From: Thermomicrobium roseum DSM 5159
GTDB lineage: Bacteria > Chloroflexota > Chloroflexia > Thermomicrobiales > Thermomicrobiaceae
Direction of reading: 5' to 3'
Assembly: GCF_000021685.1 (NCBI RefSeq)
Contig: NC_011961.1
Location: 744,001-808,000, forward strand
Length of the DNA: 64,000 nucleotides
Made by a program: the position numbers and the translations under genes
The notes under the pieces: generated by a model
Seen by the model: only the letters and a program-made list of their open reading frames with translations
What the model was told of the DNA's origin: nothing
Database searches by the model: none
Shown here: in pieces, positions 26,435 to 36,137 of the stretch
How the letters are laid out: each line of letters starts with the position of its first letter
Position numbering within the stretch: the stretch's first letter is position 1

Positions 26435-27295
26435 ATGGGCACGATCACGATCGGACTGGATCCGAACATCGTCCAGGTCGGTCCGCTCCTCCTGACCTGG
26501 CATGGTCTCTTTACCGCACTCGCCATCCTCTCGGCTATCTGGCTCGCGTCCCGCGAACTCGCCCGCAAAGGGATCGTCATCCCGAACTTCGACCTCGTGG
26601 CCATCTTGACTGTCCTCGGCGGCGTCGTCGGTGCCCGGCTCTTCTTCGTCCTCGACCATCTCAGCGAGTACCTACGCCAGCCGTGGCGTATCCTCGCCAT
26701 CACCGAAGGTGGCCTCGCTGTGTATGGCGGCATCATCGGGGGAACGCTGACCGCTGCTTTCCTCCTCTGGCGCCAGCGGGTTCCCATCGGACCCGTCGCC
26801 GATGCGGTTGCCCCTGGCCTCTTGCTCGCCCAAGGGATTGGGCGCATCGGCTGCCTCATCAACGGCGATGCCTGGGGCGGCCCCTGCACCTGTCTGGTCT
26901 GCTCCGGTGTTGCCGCCAGCGTCCCAGCGGAAGGGCTCGGCTACTGCCCCTTCGCCCTTCGCTACACGAACCCGAAAGCCCTACTCCCTCCCGAACTCCT
27001 CGGCGTGCCAACTCACCCCTACCCGATCTACGACATGGCGGTCAATTTCCTCGTCCTCGCCGTGCTCTGGCGCTTGCGCCGCCGTGGCCTGCCGGATGGA
27101 TCGCTGTTCGCTCTGTACTGGCTGCTCTACGGAATCGGGCGCTTCCTCGTCAGCTTCGTACGACAAGAAGCGATCTGGTTCTTGGGACTCCAGCAGGCGC
27201 AGGTCGTCGCGCTGACGACTGCTCTGATGGGTCTCGTGGCCTTGCTCTGGTTGCTCCGCCGTCGCACGCCGGCCACCGCGCCGGCTCGCTCGTGA
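26435..27295 (+). CDS. lgt: prolipoprotein diacylglyceryl transferase
   Basis: A 286-residue integral membrane enzyme that attaches diacylglycerol to the lipobox cysteine of lipoproteins. Seven or so membrane segments are visible. The family signature reads GRIGCLINGDAWG here (usual form GRxGNFxNxE), preceded by the GGLAVYGGIIGG stretch and followed by HPYPIYD. It starts at ATG after GAGGTGAGGA. It would process the lipoproteins encoded elsewhere in the window (the substrate-binding proteins and the nuclease). The Cys in place of the usual Asn in the signature is an oddity. Confidence 0.93.
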   Translation: MGTITIGLDPNIVQVGPLLLTWHGLFTALAILSAIWLASRELARKGIVIPNFDLVAILTVLGGVVGARLFFVLDHLSEYLRQPWRILAITEGGLAVYGGIIGGTLTAAFLLWRQRVPIGPVADAVAPGLLLAQGIGRIGCLINGDAWGGPCTCLVCSGVAASVPAEGLGYCPFALRYTNPKALLPPELLGVPTHPYPIYDMAVNFLVLAVLWRLRRRGLPDGSLFALYWLLYGIGRFLVSFVRQEAIWFLGLQQAQVVALTTALMGLVALLWLLRRRTPATAPARS

Positions 27296-27299
27296 TCGC

Positions 27300-29054
27300 T
27301 TACACCTCGGGCGCCGTGTCTGGCGCACTCGCTTGCCGCTTGGCCAGCTCCTCCTCGATCAGCTTGCGCCGGAGCACTTTGCCGATCAGATTCTTGGGCA
27401 ATTCCGTGCGGATCTCGATCTCGCGCGGCACCCGGTGAGGCGCCAGTCGTTCGCGACAGAACGCGAGCAGCTCGCGCGGCTCGACGCTCGCTCCCTCGCG
27501 GAGCACGACGTATGCTTTCACCATCTCACCACGGTACGGATCGGGGATCCCCACCACGACCGCCTCCTGCACCGCCGGATGCTCGAGGAGCACCTTCTCC
27601 ACCTCGCTCGGAAACACCTTGAGCCCACCGACGATGATCATGTCCTTGCGGCGATCGACGATCTGGAAGTAGCCGTCCTCCGTCATCCGGGCGATGTCAC
27701 CGGTCAGAAACCAGCTCCCGCGGAAGACCCGCTCGGTCTCGTCCGCCCGCTTCCAGTACCCTTGCATCACCTGCGGCCCGCGGACCGCGAGCTCGCCCAC
27801 TTCACCCGGCGGCAGCATGGTGGTCCCCGTTTCCAAGTCGACGACGATCGCCTCCGTACTCGGGATCGGCAGGCCGATCGTGCCCGCCCGCCGCTCGCCC
27901 AGGATCGGGTTGCAGTGGGTCACCGGTGCTTCGGAGAGCCCGTATCCCTCCACGAGTCTTGCACCGGTGAGCCGCTCGAATTGCTCCTGCACCGGTACGG
28001 GCAGAGGAGCCGCCCCTGAGATACATGCCTTGAGCGAGCGCAAGTTGTACTGCTCCACCTTCGGAGCGTTCGCCAGAACGGCGTACATCGTCGGCACTCC
28101 GGGGAAAAAGGTGGGATGCTCATGATCGATCGCTTCCAGGATCGCCTTGAGATCGAAGCGCGGGATCAAGATCATGCACCCACCGCTCACGATCGGAAAG
28201 TTCATCACCACTGTTTGACCGTAAATATGGAAGATCGGAATGACCCCGAGGACGACATCGCTGCCGTCCGGTTCTTCGATGTTGCGCGCCCAGGCATGCG
28301 TCTGCAGCGTCACCGCGACGAGGTTCCGGTGCGTCAGCATCGCCCCCTTCGGGACGCCCGTCGTTCCGGCTGTGTACTGGAGAACGGCCAGATCGTCCGG
28401 ATCGCGCCGCACACTCGGCATGGTCGCTGGCGCCTGCTGGAGCAGCGGCTGCAGCCAGTGCGTCCGCCCGTCTTCCGGGAGCGTCACCTCGTGTCCTTCC
28501 TTGCGCTCGCGGAACAAGGTAAAGCCGACCCGCGCCAGCGGCGGCAGATATTCTTTGATGTTCGTCACCACAACATGCTCGAGCGTGGGGACCCGATCGC
28601 GTACGGCCTGTACCTTCGGGAACATGAGCGAGAGGCAAAGCACGACCTTGACCCCCGCGTCTGCCAGCTGATGCGCCAGTTCTGGCTCGGCGTACAGCGG
28701 GTTGCACGGTACGACGACGGCCCCAGCTCGCAGCGCACCGTAATACCCGATGACGATCTGCGGGCAGTTGGGCAGCACCAGTCCCACGCGATCGCCCGGT
28801 TCAACACCGAGCCGGATCAACGCATTGGCGAAGCGGTTCACCGCCTCGTCCAGTTCCCGATAGTGGATCGCCTTCCCGAAGAAGCGGATCGCCTCGCGCC
28901 GCGGATACCGTCCGGCATTGAGCGCGAGATACTCCGGCAGCGTCGTCTCCGGTATCTCGATCGTCCACGGCACACCCGGCTCATAATGCCGCAGCCATGG
29001 ACGGGCCTCGGGGGTCACTGGCAGCGATTGCGGTAGCTGGCTCGTCGCACCCAC
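27300..29054 (-). CDS. long-chain acyl-CoA synthetase (AMP-binding family)
   Basis: A 584-residue ATP/AMP-dependent ligase. The P-loop-like motif is YTAGTTGVPKGAMLTHRN; later come GYGLSEAPVTHCNP, the TGDIARM hinge region, DRRKDMIIVGGLKVFPSEVE and the C-terminal catalytic lysine region ELPKNLIGKVLRRKL. It activates a carboxylic acid, probably a fatty acid by its overall resemblance to FadD, though an aromatic acid cannot be excluded. It starts with GTG after GGGAG. It converges on lgt with only 4 bases between the stops. A TATAGT-like box on the - strand at 29116-29124 may be its -10. Confidence 0.88.
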   Translation of the reverse strand: MGATSQLPQSLPVTPEARPWLRHYEPGVPWTIEIPETTLPEYLALNAGRYPRREAIRFFGKAIHYRELDEAVNRFANALIRLGVEPGDRVGLVLPNCPQIVIGYYGALRAGAVVVPCNPLYAEPELAHQLADAGVKVVLCLSLMFPKVQAVRDRVPTLEHVVVTNIKEYLPPLARVGFTLFRERKEGHEVTLPEDGRTHWLQPLLQQAPATMPSVRRDPDDLAVLQYTAGTTGVPKGAMLTHRNLVAVTLQTHAWARNIEEPDGSDVVLGVIPIFHIYGQTVVMNFPIVSGGCMILIPRFDLKAILEAIDHEHPTFFPGVPTMYAVLANAPKVEQYNLRSLKACISGAAPLPVPVQEQFERLTGARLVEGYGLSEAPVTHCNPILGERRAGTIGLPIPSTEAIVVDLETGTTMLPPGEVGELAVRGPQVMQGYWKRADETERVFRGSWFLTGDIARMTEDGYFQIVDRRKDMIIVGGLKVFPSEVEKVLLEHPAVQEAVVVGIPDPYRGEMVKAYVVLREGASVEPRELLAFCRERLAPHRVPREIEIRTELPKNLIGKVLRRKLIEEELAKRQASAPDTAPEV

Positions 29055-29221
29055 TCGTCAGCTCCCTTCTCACGTCGCGGCTGACTCGACATACCCGTGG
29101 CGGACGTATTGCCGATTACTATAGCGAATCGCGCCCTGCTACGCGGGAGCTTCCCCCTTGCGCCGCACACACCTGAACGGTGCCAGGCTTTCCCCAGGCG
29201 GTCATCCGGTCGGGAGAGACA

Positions 29222-30391
29222 CTACTGCTCGGCCAGCCGGGTACCGAGCCACAGCGCGACGAGCGGCGGGAGCACCAGGACCGCGACGCTCACGAGCGCT
29301 GCCCACGCTGGCGCTCTGGGTGATGTGGCCCAGCCGAGACTGGCCACGAACGCCGTTGCGCCGACGACGGCGAGGAACAGCACCAGCGGACGGCGCCGGA
29401 GGAACGCGGCGAGCGAGAACCGCGGTGGTCGATCGCTTCCCGCCGCGAAGGCGCGGAGCGACACGCGTACGTGGTAGGCAAGCCAGGCCACGCTGAGGAT
29501 CACCGCGCACAGCAGAGCGGCGAGTAACCCAGCCAGACCGACGAGTGCGCCGTCCATGGTCGGAAAGAGTGGCAGCCCAAGTGTTACTACCAGGACCAGT
29601 GTCACTACCGCGACGACAGCAGTGACTGTCAGGTCGACTCCCCGGACGTCCAGACGCTCCAGCTCCCAGGCCAGCTGCACACCCTCAGCAAGCGCACCCT
29701 CCATCTCCGGCACCAGCGACGGCGGCTCGATCGGCTCGACGCGCGCATTCCACCGTTCGGCGAGCAGGAGGGCCTGGCGGCGGACAGCACGCGACCAGAA
29801 GTCCCGAGCGAGCGGCCAGCGTGACGGGGGATACACGCGGTAGAGCGCGGTCATCGTCCTTCCGTCGTTGTCCAGCAGCAGCGCGAGCGCCCCGCGGACC
29901 ACGAGCAGTGAGGACCACATGCTCTGCTCGTCGATGACCGTCGGCTCGATGACGATCCAGCCACCGTTCACGGCTCGCGCGCCTCTCTGCTCGGCGAGCC
30001 ACCGTTCTACCTGCATGGCGAGGCTCTCGGTCCTGTCGTCGGAACGGAAGCGCAGCGCGACTCGCCAGGGGCGTGGGACGGCGCTCGTGCTGCCCCCAGC
30101 GATGAGCTGACGGATCGCCAACCCGAACGGGATCACGAGGGCGCTGACGACCCAGATGAAGAGGAAGAGCATGCCGAGGTCGGCGTACCGGTCACCCTGG
30201 TCGAGGCGTTGCGCGTTGACAGCGGCGAAGGAGAGGAAGGCGACGAGGGCGAGGACGACATGCCCCCAAGCCAGCAACCCCCGCACCGCGATCGCTCGCC
30301 AGCGGGGTACGAAGAGTAATACCCCGGCGAGTGGCGGGACCAGGATGATCAGGGCAGCCAAGACCCGTTCTCGGCGAGGCCGTCGCTCCAC
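29222..30391 (-). CDS. hypothetical multi-pass membrane protein
   Basis: A 389-residue protein I do not recognise. The first 110 residues hold three membrane helices with very basic ends. A soluble domain (about 115-245) contains RPWRVALRFRSDDRTESLA and GGWIVIEPTVIDEQSMWS. The last 140 residues hold four or five more helices. It starts with GTG. It precedes fadD on the same strand with a 167-base gap, so it may be independent. No catalytic motif is evident; a sensor or a transporter-associated role is only a guess. Confidence 0.6.
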   Translation of the reverse strand: MERRPRRERVLAALIILVPPLAGVLLFVPRWRAIAVRGLLAWGHVVLALVAFLSFAAVNAQRLDQGDRYADLGMLFLFIWVVSALVIPFGLAIRQLIAGGSTSAVPRPWRVALRFRSDDRTESLAMQVERWLAEQRGARAVNGGWIVIEPTVIDEQSMWSSLLVVRGALALLLDNDGRTMTALYRVYPPSRWPLARDFWSRAVRRQALLLAERWNARVEPIEPPSLVPEMEGALAEGVQLAWELERLDVRGVDLTVTAVVAVVTLVLVVTLGLPLFPTMDGALVGLAGLLAALLCAVILSVAWLAYHVRVSLRAFAAGSDRPPRFSLAAFLRRRPLVLFLAVVGATAFVASLGWATSPRAPAWAALVSVAVLVLPPLVALWLGTRLAEQ

Positions 30392-30718
30392 TGAGCGCTC
30401 CCCCGTAACAGGGTTTCCGTCGTCAGGAATCCTCTCATTCGCCAGAATCTATCGTAACGGGAGCGAGACCTGGCGTGCCTGGCGCGCTGCCTCGAGATGT
30501 TGCAGTCATCTGACGTTTGCGCGGGTGCCAGTCCATCCAAAGTCCCTGCCGACAGCTAGACGCGACCGTGTTAGACTCCACCGGGGGACGGTGGGGCCTA
30601 AAGATGGTCCGTACCCCGGCTGCTGAGCGATCGGCATCGCCATTGTCGCCCCGAACCCGTCTCGCCCCTCCACGCGGTGCATTGTCCGGACGACGGGAGA
30701 GAGCCGAAGGAGGCTAGC
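30392..30718. other. divergent intergenic region
   Basis: About 327 bases between the membrane-protein gene and a ThDP enzyme gene going the other way. The + strand has CCGACA, 17 bases, then TAGACT at about 30548-30576, a weak promoter candidate. I see no RNA gene or strong repeat. Confidence 0.4.
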
Positions 30719-32356
30719 GTGCGTGTCGCGGACGTAGTTGCTGAGATCCTGAAGCGCGAGGGAGTCGACCTCATCATCGGCTATCCGGTCAACGACGTGC
30801 TGGAGGCAGCTGCCCGCGCCGATATCCGCACCGTGATCGTCCGTCAAGAGCGCGTCGGTATTCACATGGCTGACGCCATGAGCCGCGTCACCTCCGGCCA
30901 ACGCATCGGCGTCTTCGCGATGCAGCATGGCCCAGGCACCGAGAACGCCTTCGGTGCAGTGGCACAAGCCTATGCGGACAGCGTGCCCGTCCTCATCCTC
31001 CCCGAAGGCTACCCGCGCCCGATCCAGAACCTCCCACCCAACTTCAGCGCCCTCCTCAATTACCGCGAAATCGCCAAATGGGTCGAGCAAGTGGTGCTCC
31101 CCGGCGAGGTACCCAATGCACTGCGACGTGCGTGGACCCAACTCAAGAACGGTCGTCCCCGGCCAGTCGTGATCGAACTCCCCCGGGACCTCGTCCAGGA
31201 AGAGTTCGCCGGGCCGCTCGACTATCGCCCCGCTCCGCGTGTCCGCATCGCCCCCGACCCAGTCGCGGTCGATGAGGTTGCCGCCGTGCTCCTCGCTGCT
31301 CGGCGCCCCGTCATCTATGCCGGTCAGGGTGTGCACTATGCCCAGGCGTGGGAAGAACTCCGGGCATTGGCTGAGCTCTTGGAGGCGCCGGTCTGCACGA
31401 GCCTGCAGGGAAAGAGTGCCTTCCCGGAAGATCATCCGCTCGCGCTCGGTGCCGGCGGGCGCGCCTACCCCGCCACCGTTGCCCACTTCTTGCGCGAGGC
31501 CGACGTCATCTTCGGTATCGGGTGCAGCTTCACCAGGACCAACTACGGTGTGCGTATCCCCTACGAGGGCAAGACGATCATCCATGCCACGCTCGATCCA
31601 GCCGATCTCAACAAGGATGTGCCCATCTCCCATGCGCTCCTCGGCGATGCCAAGCTCACGCTCGCCGCGCTCTACGAGGCCGTCAGCGAACGCTTGGGCG
31701 GTAAGCCGCGTGGGCGCTTGCCAGAAGTCGTGGCCGAGATCCGGCGTGTCCGTGACGCGTGGCTCGCCCAGTGGATGCCGAAACTCACCTCTGACGAGGT
31801 GCCGCTCACCCCATATCGCGTCATCTGGGAACTGATGCACACGCTCGATATCGACCGGACCATCATCACCCACGATGCCGGGAGTCCACGTGACCAGCTT
31901 TCGCCGTTCTGGGTCAGCAAGCGACCGCTCACCTACCTGGGTTGGGGGAAGTCGACCCAGCTCGGGTATGGACTCGGCCTCGCCATGGGCGCCAAGCTGG
32001 CTCGCCCGGACATGCTCTGCATCAACGTCTGGGGCGATGCCGCCATTGGCATGACCGGAATGGATTTCGAAACGGCCGTGCGCGAGCGTATTCCCATTCT
32101 CTCGATCCTGTTCAACAACTTCTCGATGGCCATCGAGATCCCCGTCATGCCGGTCGCCACCGAGAAGTACCGCGCCACCGACATCAGCGGCGATTACGCT
32201 GCCTTCGCGCGGGCCATGGGTGGCTACGGCGAGCGGGTCACCGAACCGGGTCAGATCGTTCCGGCAATCCAGCGAGCCCTGCGGGCAGTCGAGGACGGCA
32301 CGCCTGCGCTCCTGGAATTCATCACGGGGAAAGAGCTGGCCATCTCGACACCGTAG
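30719..32356 (+). CDS. thiamine diphosphate-dependent enzyme (acetolactate synthase-like)
   Basis: A 545-residue ThDP enzyme with the three-domain layout of the acetolactate synthase family. E44 in VRQERVGIHMA is the cofactor-activating glutamate. A central domain spans about 180-330. The ThDP/Mg motif starts GDAAIG (439-444) and ends NN (466-467). The usual GDG is GDA here. The GTG at 30719 has an excellent ribosome site (AAGGAGG); upstream codons do not. The ligand pocket cannot be read from sequence; candidates are decarboxylation or ligation of 2-oxo acids. Not a biosynthetic IlvB, since no ilvN or ilvC follows. A strong terminator ends the unit. Confidence 0.8.
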   Translation: MRVADVVAEILKREGVDLIIGYPVNDVLEAAARADIRTVIVRQERVGIHMADAMSRVTSGQRIGVFAMQHGPGTENAFGAVAQAYADSVPVLILPEGYPRPIQNLPPNFSALLNYREIAKWVEQVVLPGEVPNALRRAWTQLKNGRPRPVVIELPRDLVQEEFAGPLDYRPAPRVRIAPDPVAVDEVAAVLLAARRPVIYAGQGVHYAQAWEELRALAELLEAPVCTSLQGKSAFPEDHPLALGAGGRAYPATVAHFLREADVIFGIGCSFTRTNYGVRIPYEGKTIIHATLDPADLNKDVPISHALLGDAKLTLAALYEAVSERLGGKPRGRLPEVVAEIRRVRDAWLAQWMPKLTSDEVPLTPYRVIWELMHTLDIDRTIITHDAGSPRDQLSPFWVSKRPLTYLGWGKSTQLGYGLGLAMGAKLARPDMLCINVWGDAAIGMTGMDFETAVRERIPILSILFNNFSMAIEIPVMPVATEKYRATDISGDYAAFARAMGGYGERVTEPGQIVPAIQRALRAVEDGTPALLEFITGKELAISTP

Positions 32357-32381
32357 GCCCGCGCGACCAGCGCGCATCCGA

Positions 32382-32418
32382 GACGCCCTGGCAGGCGGAG
32401 CCAGGGCGTCCGTTCTTC
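32382..32418 (+). terminator. strong terminator hairpin after the ThDP enzyme gene
   Basis: GACGCCCTGGC (32382-32392) and GCCAGGGCGTC (32400-32410) form a perfect 11-bp stem with a 7-base loop, followed by CGTTCTT. It lies 25 bases past the stop codon. Confidence 0.75.
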
Positions 32419-32661
32419 GGAATTGGCCAGTCTATCGTGCCGGCGCACCGAACTGACTCGAGTCGCTCCATTAGCCAGCCTGCTCGAACGCTCACTCTCC
32501 GGCTTCGACCGAACGCCCACATCGCTCGATCACCGCGATGCACGGCTTAGCGAGGCAACGACTTCGATGATGCCGGTATCCGTGTCGGGACACTTCCTGC
32601 CCGAGTTGTCTACGAACTCGCAACGCTCGCATGTGCTGTTCGCGATATCCGAACGGCAAGG
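32419..32661. other. intergenic region before the O-demethylase gene
   Basis: Together with its flanks this forms a 426-base gene-free stretch. I see no convincing gene, RNA or repeat in it; the promoter at its far end is listed separately. Confidence 0.5.
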
Positions 32662-32691
32662 TTGACGACTGAACTTCGCTCTTCGTAAAGT
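32662..32691 (+). promoter_or_regulatory. promoter of the O-demethylase/binding-protein unit
   Basis: TTGACG (32662-32667, 5 of 6) and TAAAGT (32686-32691, 4 of 6) are 18 bases apart. The start would be near 32698, giving an 85-base leader to the O-demethylase gene. Confidence 0.5.
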
Positions 32692-32782
32692 GAATCCTGA
32701 AGCGACTCGTCGGGCGGCGAACTCCTCATCCTGAGCACCAGCTCGACCTGCACGCAGGGTGAGGAGCGGAGGGAACGCACTC

Positions 32783-34189
32783 ATGACTCGGGGCGAACCG
32801 CGGAGTCTCCAAGACCTGCTCGACCGTATCCCGAATGTTGTCGATCACCTTTACAACCAGCCACTGACACTCTTGGGCACGTTCCCCGACTTGCCACCCG
32901 AGTTCACGAACTGGCGTGACGAGCAACACGCCTGGCGCGAATCGGTCGCGCTGTTCGATCAGTCGTATCACATGACCAATCTGTACTTGAGCGGCCCTGG
33001 GGCACTGCGCGTGCTCGAACGGATCGGAGTCAACACATTCCGCAACTTTCGGCCTGGCCAAGCGAAGCAGCTCGTCGCCTGCAGTCCCGAGGGATTCCTG
33101 ATCGGCGACGGTATTCTCTTCTTCCTGCCTGATGGTCGCTTCAAGCTGGTCTCTCGCCCCGGCATCACCAATTGGGTTCACTATCATGCGGAGACGAGCG
33201 GCGAGGACGTGGTGATCGAAAAGGACGCTTGGTCGGTGATCGACCCCGATCGGCCCCGGACGGTCTACCGTTTCGAGGTCCAGGGACCACAGGCTATGCC
33301 ACTCCTGGAGGAACTCAATGGTGGCCCCTTGCCCGCGGTGAAGTATTTCCGGCTCGGGGAGATGACGATCGCTGGTCGTCGCGTGCTCTTTCTCCGCCAC
33401 GGTATGGCTGGCACACCCGGTGCTGAACTCTTCGGGCCCTGGGAAGATCGGGAAATCGTGCGCACGGCGATCATCGAGGCCGGGCAGAGGTACGGCTTGC
33501 GACGAGTCGGTTCCAAGGCGTACATCACCAGCGGAATTGAAGGTGTTGGCTGGATTCCCTCCCCGGTACCCGCGATCTATACCAGCCCCACTCTCCGTTC
33601 GTACCGTGAGTGGTTACCGGCGACCAGTGAAGAAGCGATCGGCTCGATCGGCGGGAGTTTCTACTCGCCGAACATCGAGGATTACTACTTCACACCCTGG
33701 GATCTGGGTTACGGTCACCTGATCAAGTTCGATCACGATTTCATCGGCCGCCAAGCGCTCGAAAGTATGGCCGATCAACCTCACCGCGTCAAAGTCACAC
33801 TGGTCTGGGACGGTGACGACGTCACCCAGACGATCCGCACCATGTTCAGCGCACCGCCCGGCCGACGCGCCAAGTTCATCGACTGGCCGCTGCCCCGTTA
33901 TGCTCTCTGGCAATACGATGCCGTCATGAACGAGCGCGGCGAGCGGATCGGTGTCTCGACTACCTGCGGGTACAGCTCCAACTTTTCGGCCTTTCTCTCG
34001 CTCGCGGTCCTCGACCCAGCCTATAGCCAGCCGGGTACCCGTGTCACGATTCTCTGGGGCGAGCGGAATGGTGGTTCGCAGAAGCCGCTCGTCGAGCGTC
34101 ATCTCCAGACGGAGATCCGTGCGACCGTCGCACCGGTTCCGTTCGCTGACCACGCCCGTCAGTACCTGCTGGCTGCGCGTGGTCACTGA
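32783..34189 (+). CDS. tetrahydrofolate-dependent aryl O-demethylase (LigM/DesA-like)
   Basis: A 468-residue GcvT-fold protein. It has the length and whole-chain layout of vanillate/syringate O-demethylases LigM and DesA rather than the about 370 residues of glycine-cleavage T proteins. Shared stretches as I recall them are EFTNWRDEQHAWRESVALFD, IGDGILFFL, LRHGMAGTPGAELFGPWE, GWIPSPVPAIYT, IGGSFYSPNIEDYY and KFDHDFIGR. LigM moves the aryl methyl group to tetrahydrofolate. The ATG at 32783 follows GGAGGG. A binding-protein gene follows after 48 bases. No methylene-tetrahydrofolate genes are beside it. Methoxylated aromatic acids are the likely but unproven substrates. Confidence 0.8.
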   Translation: MTRGEPRSLQDLLDRIPNVVDHLYNQPLTLLGTFPDLPPEFTNWRDEQHAWRESVALFDQSYHMTNLYLSGPGALRVLERIGVNTFRNFRPGQAKQLVACSPEGFLIGDGILFFLPDGRFKLVSRPGITNWVHYHAETSGEDVVIEKDAWSVIDPDRPRTVYRFEVQGPQAMPLLEELNGGPLPAVKYFRLGEMTIAGRRVLFLRHGMAGTPGAELFGPWEDREIVRTAIIEAGQRYGLRRVGSKAYITSGIEGVGWIPSPVPAIYTSPTLRSYREWLPATSEEAIGSIGGSFYSPNIEDYYFTPWDLGYGHLIKFDHDFIGRQALESMADQPHRVKVTLVWDGDDVTQTIRTMFSAPPGRRAKFIDWPLPRYALWQYDAVMNERGERIGVSTTCGYSSNFSAFLSLAVLDPAYSQPGTRVTILWGERNGGSQKPLVERHLQTEIRATVAPVPFADHARQYLLAARGH

Positions 34190-34237
34190 GTTCGGGAGCA
34201 GTTCGTGATCGTGTTGCGGTACGTGAGGAGGGTTTCG

Positions 34238-35572
34238 ATGGAACGGTTGGATCGACGCGCATTCTTGCGACGCGTACTCGGTGTAGCTGGCGTCTCGGCG
34301 CTCATGGCCGCTTGCGCTGGCGGTGGCGGCGCGACCCCCACGCCGACCCAGGCTCCGGCCGCTACCCCGACCGCCGCACCAGCGCCCACACCCACTTCAG
34401 CCGCCACGCCGACGGCAGCAGCGGCAGCGACACCGACGGCAGCCGCCACGGTCAGTCGCGAGCCGATTCGGATCGGTATCTTACTCACGCTCTCCGGCCC
34501 AGCCAGCCCGAACGGCGAGGCTAACCAGCGTGGCTTGCGCCTCGCCTTCGAGGAAGCCGGCCAAGCGATCGCCGGACGCCCCTTCGAGCTCACCATCGAG
34601 GACTCGGCTGGACAGCCAGATCAAGCCTTGGCCAAGGCGCGCCAACTCATCGAACAGCGCCGGGTTCACCTCTTGCTCGGCATCACGCTCAGCAACGAGG
34701 CCGCAGCCCTGCGCGACTATCTCCACCAGAACCAGATCCCGACCATCGTCACTAACGCCGCACTCCAGGCACTGACGCGCGATCCCAAGATGCGAAGCCC
34801 GTACATCTTCCGCATTTCCTACGCCAATGGGCAATACGACGCTCCGGTTGCCGACTACGCCTACAACAAGCTGGGCTACAAGCGGATGATGGGCTTCGCC
34901 GCCGATTACGCCGCAGGCAAGGAAGAACTTGCCGCCTTCAAGGCTCGTTTCACCAAGGCCGGCGGCACGTGGGTCGACGAGATCTACTCACCGATGGGAA
35001 CGCAGGACTTCGGTCCCTATCTCCAGCGCATCCAGCAACAGGCCGGCAACATCGATGCCGTGTTCCAGTTCCACGGCCTCAGCAGCGATGCTATCCGCCT
35101 CGTCGTGCAATACGAGGAGTTCGGTCTCAAGGACCAGATTCCCCTGATCGCTTCCGGTGCCACGACCGATGATTCGATTCTTCCCGAGATGGGCGATGCG
35201 GCCGTCGGCCTGGTGAGCGGTACAGTCTACACCGCATCGATCGATCGCCCTGAGAACAAGAAGTTCGTCGAGACGTTCCGCCAGAAGTACAACCGCGTAC
35301 CAGGACAAGTCGATTATCTGGGCTACTTGGGCGGACTCGTCGCGCGAGCGGCGATCGAAGAAGTGAAGGGTAACGTGGAAGACAAGCAGGCCCTGATCCA
35401 GGCTATCAAGGGTGTCCGCATTCAAGGGCCAGCCGGCGAGTTCCACATCCATCCGGAGTCGCAGGGTCCTATCCACAATATCTACATTTGCCGCGTCGCC
35501 AAGCGCGGAGACGGCACATTCTACAACGAGATCCTCGAGACGATCCCGAACGTCGATGACCTCTCGTTCTGA
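34238..35572 (+). CDS. branched-chain amino-acid-type ABC substrate-binding lipoprotein (orphan)
   Basis: A 444-residue LivK-type (periplasmic binding family 6) protein. A twin-arginine-like start (RLDRRAFLRRVLG) and hydrophobic stretch end in the lipobox LMAAC, followed by a repetitive Thr/Pro/Ala linker to about residue 75. The mature domain opens with PIRIGILLTLSGPASPNGEA, typical of the family. It starts with ATG after GGAGGG. No livH, livM, livG or livF genes are next to it, so it must share a transporter encoded elsewhere. Relatives often bind aromatic acids, which fits the demethylase upstream. Confidence 0.88.
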   Translation: MERLDRRAFLRRVLGVAGVSALMAACAGGGGATPTPTQAPAATPTAAPAPTPTSAATPTAAAAATPTAAATVSREPIRIGILLTLSGPASPNGEANQRGLRLAFEEAGQAIAGRPFELTIEDSAGQPDQALAKARQLIEQRRVHLLLGITLSNEAAALRDYLHQNQIPTIVTNAALQALTRDPKMRSPYIFRISYANGQYDAPVADYAYNKLGYKRMMGFAADYAAGKEELAAFKARFTKAGGTWVDEIYSPMGTQDFGPYLQRIQQQAGNIDAVFQFHGLSSDAIRLVVQYEEFGLKDQIPLIASGATTDDSILPEMGDAAVGLVSGTVYTASIDRPENKKFVETFRQKYNRVPGQVDYLGYLGGLVARAAIEEVKGNVEDKQALIQAIKGVRIQGPAGEFHIHPESQGPIHNIYICRVAKRGDGTFYNEILETIPNVDDLSF

Positions 35573-35596
35573 TATGAACTCTGCCAATCGTGTGGG

Positions 35597-35625
35597 CGAG
35601 GAGCCGGGAGATGCCTGGCTCCTCG
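35597..35625 (+). terminator. terminator-like hairpin after the binding-protein gene
   Basis: CGAGGAGCC (35597-35605) pairs with GGCTCCTCG (35617-35625) around an 11-base loop, 25 bases past the stop. A pyrimidine-rich TCGCTTCTCT follows instead of a clean T-run. Confidence 0.5.
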
Positions 35626-36137
35626 TCGCTTCTCTCGTCCCGGCCCCGGAGCGACGAGCGCTCTCTACGATGGCAAGATTGTTTACCAGTATGGTGTCGG
35701 AAGAAGGCATGACACGGTCGCCGCGGGACCCTACCCTTTACTTGTCAGAATAGTTCTCCAGGAATCAGAAAACTCCCCTCGCGCTCGTCCATCCCGGCCG
35801 TCTTCGTAGCCAGCCCGTCGCGGATGCAAAAGGCAGCAAAATGGAAACCAGAAACGAGTCCCTACCCGAGAGGGTACCTCGCCGAGCCACACCGGTTCTC
35901 GTGCCCACCGGCTGCCGCACGAGAGCACCCACCCAGATGGATATGCTGCGGCCAGAGCCTTCCCCGAAACGGATCCTCTCCAGTCCAGTCACTGGATGAA
36001 GGGAAACAGTCATCGCTTGACCCCGCGTACCTTGCCTCGCGGCCGCAGCCCATTCCGTGCCTGACCAGCGCCATCCTTACCCGCATCTGCTCGATCCTGG
36101 TCGCACTGTGCGGCGCCAAGCCTACCTGATGTACCCA
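35626..36137. other. intergenic region without a recognisable gene
   Basis: About 510 bases. Short frames exist on both strands but none has a ribosome site, family resemblance or the codon use of neighbours. I see no tRNA, repeat or riboswitch. Confidence 0.5.

Noticed and set aside
32783..34189. Glycine cleavage T protein
   Set aside because: Too long by about 100 residues, no gcvH or gcvP nearby, and stretches match aryl O-demethylases better.
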